64,000 bases of DNA from Phytophthora colocasiae (lineage: Eukaryota; Oomycota; Peronosporomycetes; Peronosporales; Peronosporaceae): NCBI GenBank assembly GCA_018806915.1, contig JAGKQI010000093.1, forward strand, positions 434,001-498,000, given 5' to 3'. Shown piece after piece: positions 43,001-53,700 of the stretch. The notes under the pieces are model-generated. The model had not been told where the DNA came from, did not search any database, and worked only from the letters and a program-made list of their open reading frames with translations. Position 1 is the stretch's first letter. Each line of letters opens with the position of its first letter. Both the position numbers and the translations under genes were made by a program.

Positions 43001-43929
43001 GCCAGTGTTTTATAGACAACCGTATCGGGTGTTAGGGTACCAGTTATAGCTGAAGGACGCTTTGGACTACAACTCGAGGTCGTTGGCGAAGCTGATTCCA
43101 TGATGTTTCGAAGCCACGTTAGCTTCGGGCCTTCAGACTGCAGAAATGGTTCGTGGCAAGTAGTTCCATCGAGCTTTCTCAACAGTGAAGGAAGTTCCAG
43201 AGTTTCCGTCAGTAGTTCTGTTGATCCTTTGGTGGTGACAATTCCTTGGTTCTCAACAACCATCGTTCTCAAATCTGGTTCAACTCTAATACTCGCTCCA
43301 GTACAATCTTCTGGAGTGAGTGAGCTTGTCCTTCCATCTTCTTGATTTGATCCACCGCTCTTCATCTCGTCAGCCTCACTCGACTCCTCTAAAAGTGCAT
43401 CCTTGTCATCGTCCTCTTTCTCAATTGTTGGACCTTCTCCATCGTCCACCACTCCCACATCCACACGATCCACAGTTTCATCCTTCTCGTTCCTTATTGC
43501 TTTCATTGAAGAAGGACGAATTTTCTTCTCAGACCTTCTTCGTTGCTCAAACAAAGGTTGAATCGCCATCCGTTGCTCTGTTCCTTGGCAATATCTGTAA
43601 ATATCAACATCCGTTCGCGACGAGACCCCTACAGGAGGTTGTGGCCTCAAAACTCGTGGTGACTCTGCTGTATCTTTACTTTTAGGACGTTGTGGTTGAT
43701 TGGGTGGTATTATGGATGATTCAATTGTAGTTTTCACCCCGTTATCCCAATCTTTCTGCTTCTTCGTAGCCTTCGCGATCATGTAGGACTTCGGTGAGGA
43801 CGTCAATACCGGTGTAAACTGATGTATAACCGGTAGAGCGAATACATTCTTCGATTCTCCATCACGAGGCTTCGATCGTGGCGACGGCAGCGGCCGGCGA
43901 GGGGCAACTAAATGCTGGAAATGATCCAT
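40095..43929 (-). CDS. large IQ-motif protein with C-terminal helical repeats
   Basis: Four exons (43929-42082, 42022-41056, 41000-40887, 40819-40095) join in frame to 1217 residues. The first 330 residues are disordered, basic and then acidic. A folded region follows, and exon 2 carries IQ-like basic helices (YASKVQAAYRM, AAQMLQALQRGIIARRRYSE). The C-terminal third is an alpha-helical array like armadillo or HEAT repeats. Introns of 59, 55 and 67 bp have normal borders. No catalytic motif is seen. Like the IQ/TPR/WW gene at 31943-37257 it is on the minus strand and may belong to the same broad class of calmodulin-binding scaffolds. The frame is open to 43980 but the first ATG is at 43929. 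Confidence 0.75.
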
Positions 43930-44066
43930 TAAGCGTCTGGTAGTTGAAGTGCACAAAATGGGGATAACAATTCGAACCAATCACAAAACTGAACTATTTT
44001 TAGACCACCACGTCAGCAATTTATAGTCATAAGAACTATTTGGCAATCCGACAACAAGGCTAAAGG

Positions 44067-45830
44067 ATGAGCTTCTCGGTTAAGCCTGTGTATGTGCCTA
44101 CCCAAGTGCGTGACGCCTGGTTCCAGAAGCTACGGTCGTCTATGGCTAATAAGGGATGCTTTGACTGCAATAAGCGCCACCCGACGTGGGCCACAGTCAC
44201 GTACGGCGTCTTCATCTGCTTGGACTGTTCGGGCTACCACCGTCGACTAGGAGTGCATTTATCGTTCGTGCGGTCCATTGATATGGACGAATGGACGGAG
44301 GATCAACTCAAGGCGATGAGCGAGGGAGGAAATGCTGAAGCGCGCAAGTTCTTTAAGCAATACGGTGCTGCGGAGATGACAAGTGTATGTATGGCACCAT
44401 ACAGATATTTTTTGGGGAGTGAGACTGATTATGTTGTGTGTTTTTGTGAAGATCGAAGCCAAATACAATTCCAAGGCGGCCCAGATGTACAAAATCGCAC
44501 TGACTAAGAAGGTTAAGGCTTCTACGCTGCAGGTTGTCGCTCCAGAAGAAGAGGAGGTGCGGAGTAGGATCTTTGGACAATTGGACTGGAACAGTTGAAG
44601 CTGAAAGATGCTGTCGGGTTGTTACAGGTGTCTCGTGGCGATGACGTTGATGGACTTGAAGCTTTAGTGAAGCACGTGGAGATCAAGAGCGAGACTAATA
44701 GTGGTGCTGCAGTGCATGGTCACTTAAAGCGTGAAGTGCCTGCTGCTACGCCTATTGTGAAGAAACCAACCCCTGCTACTACTACGACACAGCCGTCAGG
44801 TCTGTTAAGTGTCAACCGTCCAGTTGTTCTGCTTGGGGCAAAGGCAGGCGAGGCAACGACTCCTTCTACTACCAGTACTACGCGACTTAATGTAAGATCT
44901 GTTCGCCTTGATGTCTTACGGCTCTTATTGTGTGCTAATTAGCTGTACGGTGTCTTTTGAATGATAGGCTACACGTCTCGGAGCGACAAAGCTGTCGACA
45001 GGTGGCAAGGCGACGCGTCTCGGTGCAACCAAGTTATCTACGGGTGCTGACGACTTCGACTTTGACGACATCCCGTTCGAGGTACGTGTGCACATCAAAC
45101 TACTTGCAATGGCTCACTCTGACACAAGTGTTCGCCTCGGGCATTCATAGAACCCGCCTCCTCCTCCTCCTACCGCTGAGGAGATCTCTACCGATAAGCA
45201 GATCAAGGATGACGAGGCTTTGGCTCGGGCTCTGCAAGAGGCTGAAGAGTACGTTCATCTCTACAGCAGAGGCAGTTCTTGTGCTGAAGTACTACTTTAC
45301 ACCTGTATTAATTCTGTTGGTTGTGCTGCTCGCAGGGAGCGTACGTCGGTTAACGCCCCACCTACACCGGCAACTTACCAGCCAGCCCCCGTTCAAACAC
45401 AGACTTTGGACAAATACAAGAACGCCAAGTCCATCTCCTCCGATAATTTCTTTGGTGGCGAGGCGAAGCAAGCAGACAGCTCGCATCTGGCAAGGTTCCA
45501 GGGCTCACAGTCGATTTCAAGCGATGCCTTCTACGGCAACAATACACGAGGTCGATCAGCGTCTGGAGAGTGTAAGTTCACGTTGTGTCTGATATTGCCA
45601 TTAGGGTGGTTTCTAATGACATGTAAATGTGTGTTGCTGATTCAGTGTCGGATGAAGCAGCCTACCAGCTGCAGTTGATGAAGGACAACATGGCTAATAA
45701 GGCTGCTAAGGTACTTGCTGTGCAACTTGTATGCATGGAATGACATTAACATTATTGTTATGGGTCGGTATGGCAGCTGAAGAACATGACGAGTGGCTTT
45801 TTCAATGACTTGCAGACCCGTTACGGGTAA
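44067..45830 (+). CDS. ADP-ribosylation factor GTPase-activating protein (ArfGAP2/3 type)
   Basis: Eight exons (44067-44384, 44452-44556, 44595-44891, 44968-45081, 45151-45248, 45336-45571, 45646-45710, 45777-45830) give 428 residues in frame. The ArfGAP zinc finger is C31-x2-C34-x16-C51-x2-C54, followed by the HRRLG segment with the catalytic Arg. The C-terminal half repeats [12 protein letters not shown] and carries two SISSDxF(F/Y)G blocks, the signature of the ArfGAP2/3 subgroup that acts with COPI coat on the Golgi. The second intron would be only 38 bp. Without it the frame breaks, so either the intron is real or a base is miscalled. Confidence 0.88.
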
Positions 45831-46134
45831 ATGGCATTTCGAGTGTAGCCATGTTGGATAGGTCCACGTGGCAGCTCTTGAGAACCTGCGTACAGTTAAT
45901 ATAGCCGGATAGCTGGAGACGACTTAATCTCTAACTTGGGAATTGTATGCCTTTATATTTCTAGAACACATACCTCTCCATTTCGATGCCGTTAAACCAA
46001 TCTACTTCCACAGCTGACTTCTATAAACTAATTATTTACCTTCCAAACCTCATGTAAATGAACACGCGTCGCTTCCATCCGAAGGTCACTTCAGGATATC
46101 CGTCGACCTACCAATAAATCTACAACCGTTGAAG
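45831..46134. other. intergenic between ArfGAP and MANF-like gene
   Basis: No gene is seen. It should hold the 3' end of the ArfGAP transcript and the MANF-like promoter. Confidence 0.5.
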
Positions 46135-46862
46135 ATGTGGAGCACGAAGCGTGTCATGCTGCTCGCCCTCGTGGCGCTTGTACTGGGCACTGCACCAACT
46201 GTTCAGGCTGATGACAAGGAGTGCGAAGGTAAGCTCGCAATGTTCCTGTTAAAATTTGAATTTGAATCGAGATTGACACGATTGCACAGTTTGCGTGAAG
46301 GTAATCGACGACTTGAAGGCCACATACGCGAAGCTACTGGAGGAGACGCCCAAGGGCAAAACCCAGGCATTGGCTGAAAAGGCTGTTACTAAGCACTGTA
46401 GCAAGAAGCTCAGCACCAAGGACAACAAGCTGGTAAGACGTAGTTGTTGGAAATTATCATGCTATTTGTCAGTAGACTGACGTATATGTACTATCATTCA
46501 GTGCTACAATCTGGAGCCGCTGAAGAAGGATGTTGCTCGTCAAGTGTCGTTCAAGAAGGACTCATTTAAGATCTGCAAGTCCCTCGAGAAGAAGAACCCT
46601 GACTTCTGCTCCATGCGATACCGTACGTCTTCGATTCATGAGTATGAAAGTGCGTACAGTGACTAACCCTTGTTGATGCTGCTTTTGCTGTTCGTTCACT
46701 ATAGCCGTTAAGACGGACGCCAACACAGACTACTCCAAGATGCGCGTCAAGCAGTTGCGGAAGATCCTGGGTGAGCGCGGCGTTGAGTGCGTGGGCTGCG
46801 TGGAGAAGGCCGACTTTATCGCCAAGATCAAGGAGACGGAGTCTCTGCACACGGAACTGTAG
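46135..46862 (+). CDS. MANF/ARMET-like ER-resident protein
   Basis: Four exons (46135-46228, 46290-46432, 46502-46622, 46705-46862) give 171 residues. A signal peptide covers about residues 1-25. The N-terminal saposin-like part has the expected Cys pattern, and the C-terminal SAP-like part carries DYSKMRVKQLRKILGERG followed by CVGC and a DFIAKIKE helix, the hallmark of MANF/CDNF proteins. The C-terminal HTEL resembles weak KDEL-type ER retrieval signals (human MANF ends RTDL). Such proteins are induced by ER stress and bind the chaperone BiP in animals; the role here is inferred. AATAAA is at 46954. Confidence 0.88.
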
Positions 46863-47130
46863 ACAACGAATGCTCCGTACGACCAGTGCAAACTCGACTA
46901 GCAAACATTGTTGCAAAGAGTTTGCGTTCTTGACGTGCAAAGCCAAGTGATTCAATAAAACTCATCAAGTACAACAACAGAAAGATGGAAAGGAGGCTCT
47001 TACTATATTAAATTAGCAGCGACAGCGCAGCGTCTCAAGCCAGCTTGTGCTCTCAGGGTGGCAAAACTTTTCGAAGTCAGAGCGCTGAGGACATTCCACG
47101 CTATCGCCACTCCACACCATACACACGGCC

Positions 47131-47384
47131 TTACAGGCCGAGCTGTGCCGTCCGCAGGATCTGAATCACGGACGAGCCCACCAACACGAATAGGAAGAAG
47201 CCCATGAGCACAGGACCGACGCTGTAGCCTTTGTCCTCCTGTCAACATGCACTTGAGTTTTAAAACGTCCAGAGCAACACTCTTCACTGAATTTTACCTT
47301 CTGCGGCTGCGAAACGTTTCCACGCTTGGTGATATTGGCCAGGTGCTTCTCAGAGCGTAGACGCATCTTCGCGGGGGCAGCCAT
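47131..47384 (-). CDS. stress-associated ER protein (RAMP4/SERP)
   Basis: Two exons (47384-47298 and 47238-47131) join in frame to 64 residues. The N-terminus KMRLRSEKHLANITKRGNV is the conserved ribosome-facing part of RAMP4. A single membrane helix (VGPVLMGFFLFVLVGSSVIQIL) follows. RAMP4 associates with the Sec61 translocon and stabilises new membrane proteins under stress. The intron is 59 bp with a GTAAAA donor and CAG acceptor. It follows the MANF-like gene in opposite orientation, with stop codons 268 bp apart. Confidence 0.9.
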
Positions 47385-47676
47385 TGCGATAAACTGGTGC
47401 TTGGATTGAGTAGCTGGGGCTTGATGCGGATCTGGAAGTGGTCATGGTGGTAAATTGCAATGCAGTTCGTTTTGCTCTTTTTAGACCAATCAGAAGGATC
47501 GCCACGTGTCGTGCTGCGAATCGCAAAGTTGTGTCGAATACATAATTAGTGATGTGTACCACATGATGAAACGTTCCGGTGGTCGAAGCAGTTGTATGAA
47601 ATGGATTGACTGAATAAAAAGTTCCGGTGCTACATTCATGTACAGGTAGCAGTACTTTGCTCGAGCGTCTGCAGGT

Positions 47677-49230
47677 TTACTGGCGCGCGTCGATCTCGCT
47701 GGCCAATCGGTTCTCCAGCAGCATGTGGCTCTCGGGTGCAAGACCCACACAGGCGCGGAAGATGTTGATCATGCACTCACGCTGAGCGAAGAGAGCGTTG
47801 ACCACGGGAGTTCCACGCGGCACAAGCGGCGCCTTGAGCATGTAGCTCAAAATCGACAGGACCGAGTGCATGTGCTCAAAGTCCGCAGCGCCCTCCTTCT
47901 TGAGCGTGATACGCTCCGCGAGCTCACACACGAGCACCAGATCCAGGATCAGCGGCGACGCCAGAAGCGAGTCTTCGCACGTGTTGTGCATCGAGATGGT
48001 GTTGTGGCCGTTCATGAAGATCTTGGACGTGTACTCATCCAGAGCACGCTTGCTGTCACCCACGAACGGGACGTACTTGATCACCACGACGTGGTCCGGG
48101 TGCTCGTTCTCCTTGTAAAGCAGACGGTTGGAGGCCACCATGTCGTCGACAACATTCGACTTGGAGATCTCCTTGGAGCGGAACTGCTGAGGCGCCGACA
48201 GGTTCTTGCCGTCGTTGTTGCCCAGGTGGTTGTAGCTCACGATGGACGTGGGCTTGATGCCAGCCGACACGAGGAAGTCCACAAGCACCGACTTCATCTT
48301 GGTCTGGCCCGACTTGAAGTCGTCACCGCCCACGAAAACCTTCTTCTCCTCAGCCAGGTCCAACACGCCAGGCACGAACGTGTTCTGCGGGCTGCCATTG
48401 ATGTACGAGCAGCCCTCAAGGATCGAGGCCACCGCGAAGACGGTGGAAGGAGACACCTCGGCTTCTCCAGCCTTAATGGACTCGAGCAAGTTGGCCGACG
48501 TGTCGTTCACGCCCTCCACGATGTCAGAGAAGCGCTCCGTGTTGGCAGACCAAAGAACGATGACCTTGTCGACGCCGTTGCTCTGCTTGAAGTCACGGAT
48601 CTGCTGACGAACAGCGTCCAAGTTCTCCTGCTTGGAGCCCTTGAGCAGGTTGTCCGCACGGTCGGCCTGGTTGGCAGCAATGAAGTCCGGGTAGTAGATC
48701 GACGGAAGTGGCTTGATCTTCTCGAGGTGAGGCACGAGCTGACGCTGCAGGTCGTGGTCAAGGACCTGAGCGCGCTTCATGGCCTCAGCCATGTTAAGCG
48801 AGGAGATATCCCATCCACCAATGACCAGGTCGTTGGGCGAGACCATGGGCAGGAGGTTGTGGAACGGGATGTACACGCCCTCGCCATTGGCGTTCGTGCC
48901 CAGACGCACAGTCGAGGCCTGCGTGACCGAGCCGTAGTAGTTGGGCTCCTGCACGCCCTCCTTCGTGTTCCACGTGATGTGGTTCTTGTTGGCGAGGATG
49001 CTGGCCACCAGCGTGGAGCCGTTGTTGCCACCCAGTCCAACGATCATGACACCGAGCTTGGGCACCTTGCGCTGCGTCTTGAACGTGTACTTTTCCTCCA
49101 CAGGCGTGGCCACCGTGCCCTCCACGCGGGTCGTGGTGTACGTGTACTGGGACGTGATCTCGTCGTCCGTGTACACGACGTTCTTGCTGTTGACCGTGAA
49201 GGGCTCGCGGAAGAAATCGGAGGAGGCCAT
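47677..49230 (-). CDS. INO1: inositol-3-phosphate synthase
   Basis: A single exon of 517 residues. The enzyme converts glucose 6-phosphate to 1L-myo-inositol 3-phosphate with NAD, the first step of inositol synthesis. The NAD-binding GLGGNNGS loop is at about residues 65-72. Further family blocks are visible: [27 protein letters not shown], and [14 protein letters not shown] with the catalytic Lys region. Length fits eukaryotic enzymes. The strand opposite is also open for over 500 codons because of strong third-position GC bias, typical of a highly expressed gene. Confidence 0.97.
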   Translation of the reverse strand: MASSDFFREPFTVNSKNVVYTDDEITSQYTYTTTRVEGTVATPVEEKYTFKTQRKVPKLGVMIVGLGGNNGSTLVASILANKNHITWNTKEGVQEPNYYGSVTQASTVRLGTNANGEGVYIPFHNLLPMVSPNDLVIGGWDISSLNMAEAMKRAQVLDHDLQRQLVPHLEKIKPLPSIYYPDFIAANQADRADNLLKGSKQENLDAVRQQIRDFKQSNGVDKVIVLWSANTERFSDIVEGVNDTSANLLESIKAGEAEVSPSTVFAVASILEGCSYINGSPQNTFVPGVLDLAEEKKVFVGGDDFKSGQTKMKSVLVDFLVSAGIKPTSIVSYNHLGNNDGKNLSAPQQFRSKEISKSNVVDDMVASNRLLYKENEHPDHVVVIKYVPFVGDSKRALDEYTSKIFMNGHNTISMHNTCEDSLLASPLILDLVLVCELAERITLKKEGAADFEHMHSVLSILSYMLKAPLVPRGTPVVNALFAQRECMINIFRACVGLAPESHMLLENRLASEIDARQ

Positions 49231-49278
49231 GACTGAAGCTTGGAGTTGAAGAGACTTGAGGCTTGAGCTGCACGAGGC

Positions 49279-49292
49279 AAATTCGAGAGTGA
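49279..49292 (-). promoter_or_regulatory. possible oomycete initiator upstream of INO1
   Basis: On the minus strand TCACTCTCGAATTT lies 49 bp before the INO1 start codon. It resembles the oomycete initiator plus flanking element (consensus near TCATTYNNCAWTTT). The match is imperfect and no transcript data support it. Confidence 0.3.
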
Positions 49293-49692
49293 GTGTAAAT
49301 GGCTGGGGGAATCTTCTGGGGTGGCGAGCTGCTGACGCCGTTAGCCCCTGTCAAAAGCGATCGAACTGCTGTTGCCGTTTTCGAAGATACCCAACTTGCC
49401 CAAGAGGACGTGTCCTTTTCACGGCAAAAAACACAACAGGCAAAGTACACATTCACCAGCACAGTAAAATCCACTACCACGGTAGCTCCACGTACAAAGA
49501 GAGACCGCCACTACATACATCGCGCCACAACCACTAATCTACTGGTCTCACGACAATGTATTTTTATTCAATCATGTTCATCACAAAACCCAGTTTTATC
49601 CAATAAGATCTAGTGCAATTCTGACAAAGTACTGCTGGCTCACTCTGCAATACGCACCTCCCCCCCCTCCCTCGCCATCCAGTTCCTCCCCA
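49293..49692. other. intergenic, no gene recognised
   Basis: The stretch contains a C-rich run just before the MULE reading frame. No terminal inverted repeat of the MULE could be identified by eye. Confidence 0.5.
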
Positions 49693-51576
49693 ATGCCTCG
49701 GCCGCTCTCCTGGACCACCCTCACCCCAAGCATGCCTCGCTCGGACGCCGACATACTGCTGGACTCGCTCAAAGCATTCTCCATTGCATGGAGTGACGTT
49801 GGCCAGTGCAATGTCTGCGCTGACGCTGCTCCGCACGCGATGCGGACGCAGCTGCTACGCTGTAGGTGCGAAGCGTGCTCTGCGGCAGCATCAGCAACAC
49901 TGTGCCCATGGCGTGGGCGCGTCCGTTCGTGCCAGGAGCACGATGTGGTGGCCGTGGACGAGCTCTTCTCGCACGTTACCCACGTGCGAGCCCACGCCAG
50001 GCCTCGCCTAACGCCTACCATGAAGGAACTCGCCCGAGACTGGGCCACGCAGGGTCTACGCCCTGTTCGTATTTGGAGAGCGCTAATTCAGCGCTTTGGC
50101 CTCGATGAGGAAACAGCTCCACCGCTCTCTGCTGTCCAGCGTTTTGTTTACCACCATGTTACGACAACGCTGGGCGGCAGTGACCGCATGGGCGCTATTC
50201 GCCTGAAGCTACGTGAAACGGGTTTTACAGGCCGCGAAGAAGACAATGCAGCTTTCACGTTTACGTGGCGAACGGATAGCGATGGCAGACCAGTTGTCGG
50301 AAATGGGAGCGATGCTCACCCTTTTGTGGTTGGGATCACCACGAAAAAGCTGCTCCGTCAAGCTGACCGTGATCCTGCTTCTTTCATTTTGCACGTGGAC
50401 GCCACGTACAAGCTCACCCAGACTGGGTACCCGGTTATAGTAATTGGGATTTCGGATCGTGCAAGAAAGTTTCATCCTCTTGCAATTTTTATTGTGTCCC
50501 AGCAGCAGCAGCCTCAGTACGCTGAGGTTCTGTCAATGCTGTCAAAAGTGTTTTTTGAAGTGACTGGAAGGCCGTTTTGCGTTCATTTCGCAATGGGAGA
50601 TGCTGATAGCGCGCAATGGAATGCGCTTAATGAAAGTTTTGGAGGAGACAGCAGCCCAAAATAAATATATAAGTTTTTGATGTGCTACTTTCATGTGGCT
50701 AAGAAGATCTACGAGAAAACACGGGCTTTCGACACCAGCATCGCAGCAATAATAATGCGCGACGTTCACGAAATGCACTTTTCCAGATGCGATTTGGAGT
50801 TTCAAGAGCGCAAGGATGAGATTCTTCAAAAATGGGAAGGATACACTCAGCTAGATCGGTTCGTTAGCTACTTCAGAACGGTGTGGTTAAACGATCGTGT
50901 GTGGCGATGGCAATGCTATCATACGCTGGGCGGCTATGCCACCACTAATAACCCCTGTGAGACGTACAATGCCGCTATTAAGCGTGACGTCACGCTAAGG
51001 CGCAAGCTGAAGGTTGGCGCCCTCATTGAGCAGCTTCTCGTCCTGTGCCGAGGTGAAAGTGTGCGTGCTCGGGCCTTTGCTTTGGAGCCTGGAGTTGATG
51101 AGCGCATGGTTAGGCGCGCTAGCGCTATGGCTCGAGCTGGCTTGCTTCGCGAGTACAAGCCCAAGCGCAACACCATCGCGTTTCTGCTCGGTTCGAACTC
51201 GGAATGTGCGAATCATATCGTTTACGTGCAAGCATCTCCGGCAATCCACGTGTTTAACGTCAACGAGCGCCGCTCTCGAGAAGACCTACCCGTCTCCGCT
51301 CAGCTTGGTGTCGAAAGCACGCGAATGGAGCTGTTAGGGATGCCAGCTACCGGCTGGGCAGTAGATATCGAGTCACGCGTCTGCCCGTGTCGCCTGTGGT
51401 CGAAGCAGGCTTCCTGTGTGCACTTACTGTATGCTCTTGGAACTGTAGGAGGTGTTGACGCTGCTGGTCGAGATACGCTAGTCTATCGGGGGAGCAACAA
51501 GCGGAAACGCGGGGGCGTATCTGGCCAAGCTGCAGGAAGGCCACGAGCAAATGGGCCTGCATTGTCAGTAGAATAG
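49693..51576 (+). pseudogene. MULE-type transposase with one internal stop codon
   Basis: A 628-codon frame from ATG 49693 is interrupted only by TAA at 50662. Upstream of it are the DDE core's first Asp (LHVDATYKL) and second Asp (MGDADSAQWNAL). Downstream come the CYFHVAKK and NNPCETYNAAIKR blocks, the latter with the candidate Glu, and a SWIM zinc finger (CPCRLWSKQASCVHL). These are features of Mutator-like and FAR1-type transposases. The single stop with an otherwise clean frame suggests recent inactivation, readthrough or a miscalled base. No flanking repeats were found, so the ends of the element are undefined. Confidence 0.85.
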
Positions 51577-51684
51577 ATTAATGTGCTGTTAATAAAACAC
51601 CCTCGAAATGACAGCAGTTCAACTGACCTTTGAGCCCAACCAGCAACGCGCACGAGTCGCGAGCCCAACCAGCATCGTGAGCCC

Positions 51685-52040
51685 AACCAGCAGCACGCAC
51701 AAGCGCGAGCAGCAGCGCGCACGAGTCTTCCTTTGACCCTCCACAGCGCCAACCTCACCACGGGTAATCCCTACGTGCCCTAGGGCTCCTGCAGTAGCCG
51801 TCATCGCCCTAGAGCTCCAGCAGCGTCCATCGTCGTCTTGGGGATATAGCGTCAAACAGTCAAACAACCAGCAGCACACACAAGCGCGAGCAGCAGCGCG
51901 CACGAGTCTTCCTTTGACCCTCCACAGCGCCAACCTCACCACGGGTAATTCCTACGTGCCCTAGGGCTCCTGCAGTAGCCGTCATCGCCCTAGAGCTCCA
52001 GCAGCGTCCATCGTCGTCTTGGGGATATAGCGTCAAACAG
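51685..52040. repeat. tandem duplication of a 175-bp unit
   Basis: 51685-51859 and 51866-52040 are almost identical direct repeats spaced by 181 bp, with a handful of substitutions in the first part. The unit contains CAG-rich stretches and ends in GATATAGCGTCAAACAG. Extra AGCCCAACCAGCA copies precede it at 51636-51690. It begins 108 bp after the MULE transposase stop. Confidence 0.92.
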
Positions 52041-53700
52041 GGGGAGGGGTAGGGATGAAGTCAGGATCTGTCGTGCTCGACGTGCGCTGGCAAACTGTCT
52101 CTTGCACTGTGTGCATGAAGGTTTTGTTGTGCTTAACGCTACATCTTTTTGTGTTTATAGTATTTTGTCCTTGCCCAACGGTCGCGTGGTTTGCATAGTC
52201 CAGGACGAAATGTTGCAGTCTCATTTATGGCCTCACGTTGCCGCAAAGATTATCGGCCATGAGCTCCATTATGGAGGCACTACGTTTTGTTGAGAGGTTC
52301 CAGCTTGTGTAGCCTTCCTCAAGACTTAAATGTGGAGGGGTTATTGTGATGCGGAGACGCAGTGCTCGTGTTGCTTGGCTCCCTGTGATATGTTGCATGC
52401 AGCAAAGCGCAATTCCTGCCGGCACGCAACCAACGAGGCTGCCAAAAGTTTGGCTGTTGGTCCACAGCTTTTGTAGGAGTGATGCGCTTTCAGGTCTCGA
52501 CAGTCAAAACTGAAGCAGAGATCAGAAACGGCAGCAGCGGCACCGCCTTCTCCTCTGTTAGCGTTTGCTGCGGTGTGTTGCACTTAGCATTCTGGACATG
52601 CAAATCGTGTTTGCAATCGACCCGCATTCTGGTGCCTCAGACCAACTAACGTGGCTTCGATCGTCCATTTCGAGAGCAGTATGAACAGCTCAGTGGCCTA
52701 TACAGTACAGCGTCTTCGGACAAGGCCGCCGCTAAACCTCCGCTGCATCGCATCAAGCAAGACTTCACTGCTTCGTCTCCGTCCAGCACGTGCCAGCTCA
52801 GACCAAGGAGCAGAGCACAATCGCGATCTGCGAAATCGACGCTCTCAGTCCTCTCTGCACACGTCAAGGCAATCCGTTTTCACGGCGCGTGGACGAGGCA
52901 AGCGTGATGTCACCAAAACTTCAGGAACGGGTTCGCATTTTGCAGCCTGGATTCGCGGGCTGCCATGACAATCAAGTATGATCAGTTGCAACGCTCGGTG
53001 CTGCTCGATTGCTTGCTGGAAACGAGAGAGTCCTTGCAGTCTGTACAGTAGCAGCGGGTATTGGCGACAAGTTGTCGACAACTCAACGCACACGCGCAAC
53101 CGTAACCCATTGAAGCAGTCCGTGCTCTCTGCGGCGATCCCCCAGCCCCGTCCCGTACTAGCGCTGCCACCACGTACGATTGCTGTCCACATCAACGTTA
53201 TCTATTACTGTGGCACAGAGAGAACTTCGAGCAGCACAAGCAGCGAACATCATGTTTGGTCATAGCAATCGCACATGCCGCAAGATGTTAAAACTCCTAC
53301 CTCCTCCTCACCCCGACGCATTTAATGGTGCTGTCCCCAGTGCAAATTCATGAGTGCCACAGACGCTGTAGAGTGAAATGCGCTCAACAGATTCGGCGGC
53401 TCACTTGGCTTCAACAAGCGGCTGATGAACGATCGCAAAAACGAGTCAAAACCGGACCAAAACCGGTACGTTACCGTCATTCCGCGTAGAACTGATTTAT
53501 GCACGGACACAAAACCAGTCTATTTACCAGCATTCCGTGCTTTTGCTCTCGCACAAAACCGGGCTGAATCCATCATTCCGCAGCTACTAAAGCAGAATGC
53601 ATGTACAGATAGGTACCGATTTTATGGTACCTGTTGCTCATGAACGTGCTTGCAAAGGTGTGGCACTAAGACTAAACGTCACGCAGCGTTGCAAAAACGT
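52041..53700. other. long stretch without a clear gene
   Basis: No complete gene was found between the tandem repeat and anthranilate synthase. A coding-like remnant is listed separately at 52660-52981. Around 53470-53600 an ATTCCG-containing segment recurs loosely about every 50 bp. Confidence 0.5.
52660..52981 (+). pseudogene. possible gene remnant, function unknown
   Basis: Two adjoining plus-strand segments have protein-like composition: FDRPFREQYEQLSGLYST followed by KPPLHRIKQDF in one frame (52660-52780), then AQTKEQSTIAICEIDALS up to a stop at 52979 in another. They would join by a frameshift near 52785. No start codon or family match is visible. Chance cannot be excluded. Confidence 0.2.

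Noticed and set aside
47725..49236. 503-codon open frame opposite INO1
   Set aside because: It is the mirror of the strong third-position GC bias of INO1. Its composition (His/Val/Leu/Arg-rich) fits no family.
51685..52040. Direct repeat considered as LTRs of an element
   Set aside because: Only 6 bp separate the copies, so there is no internal region; it is a tandem duplication.
53470..53600. Loose repetition of ATTCCG-containing segments
   Set aside because: Spacing and sequence vary too much to call a repeat family from one locus.
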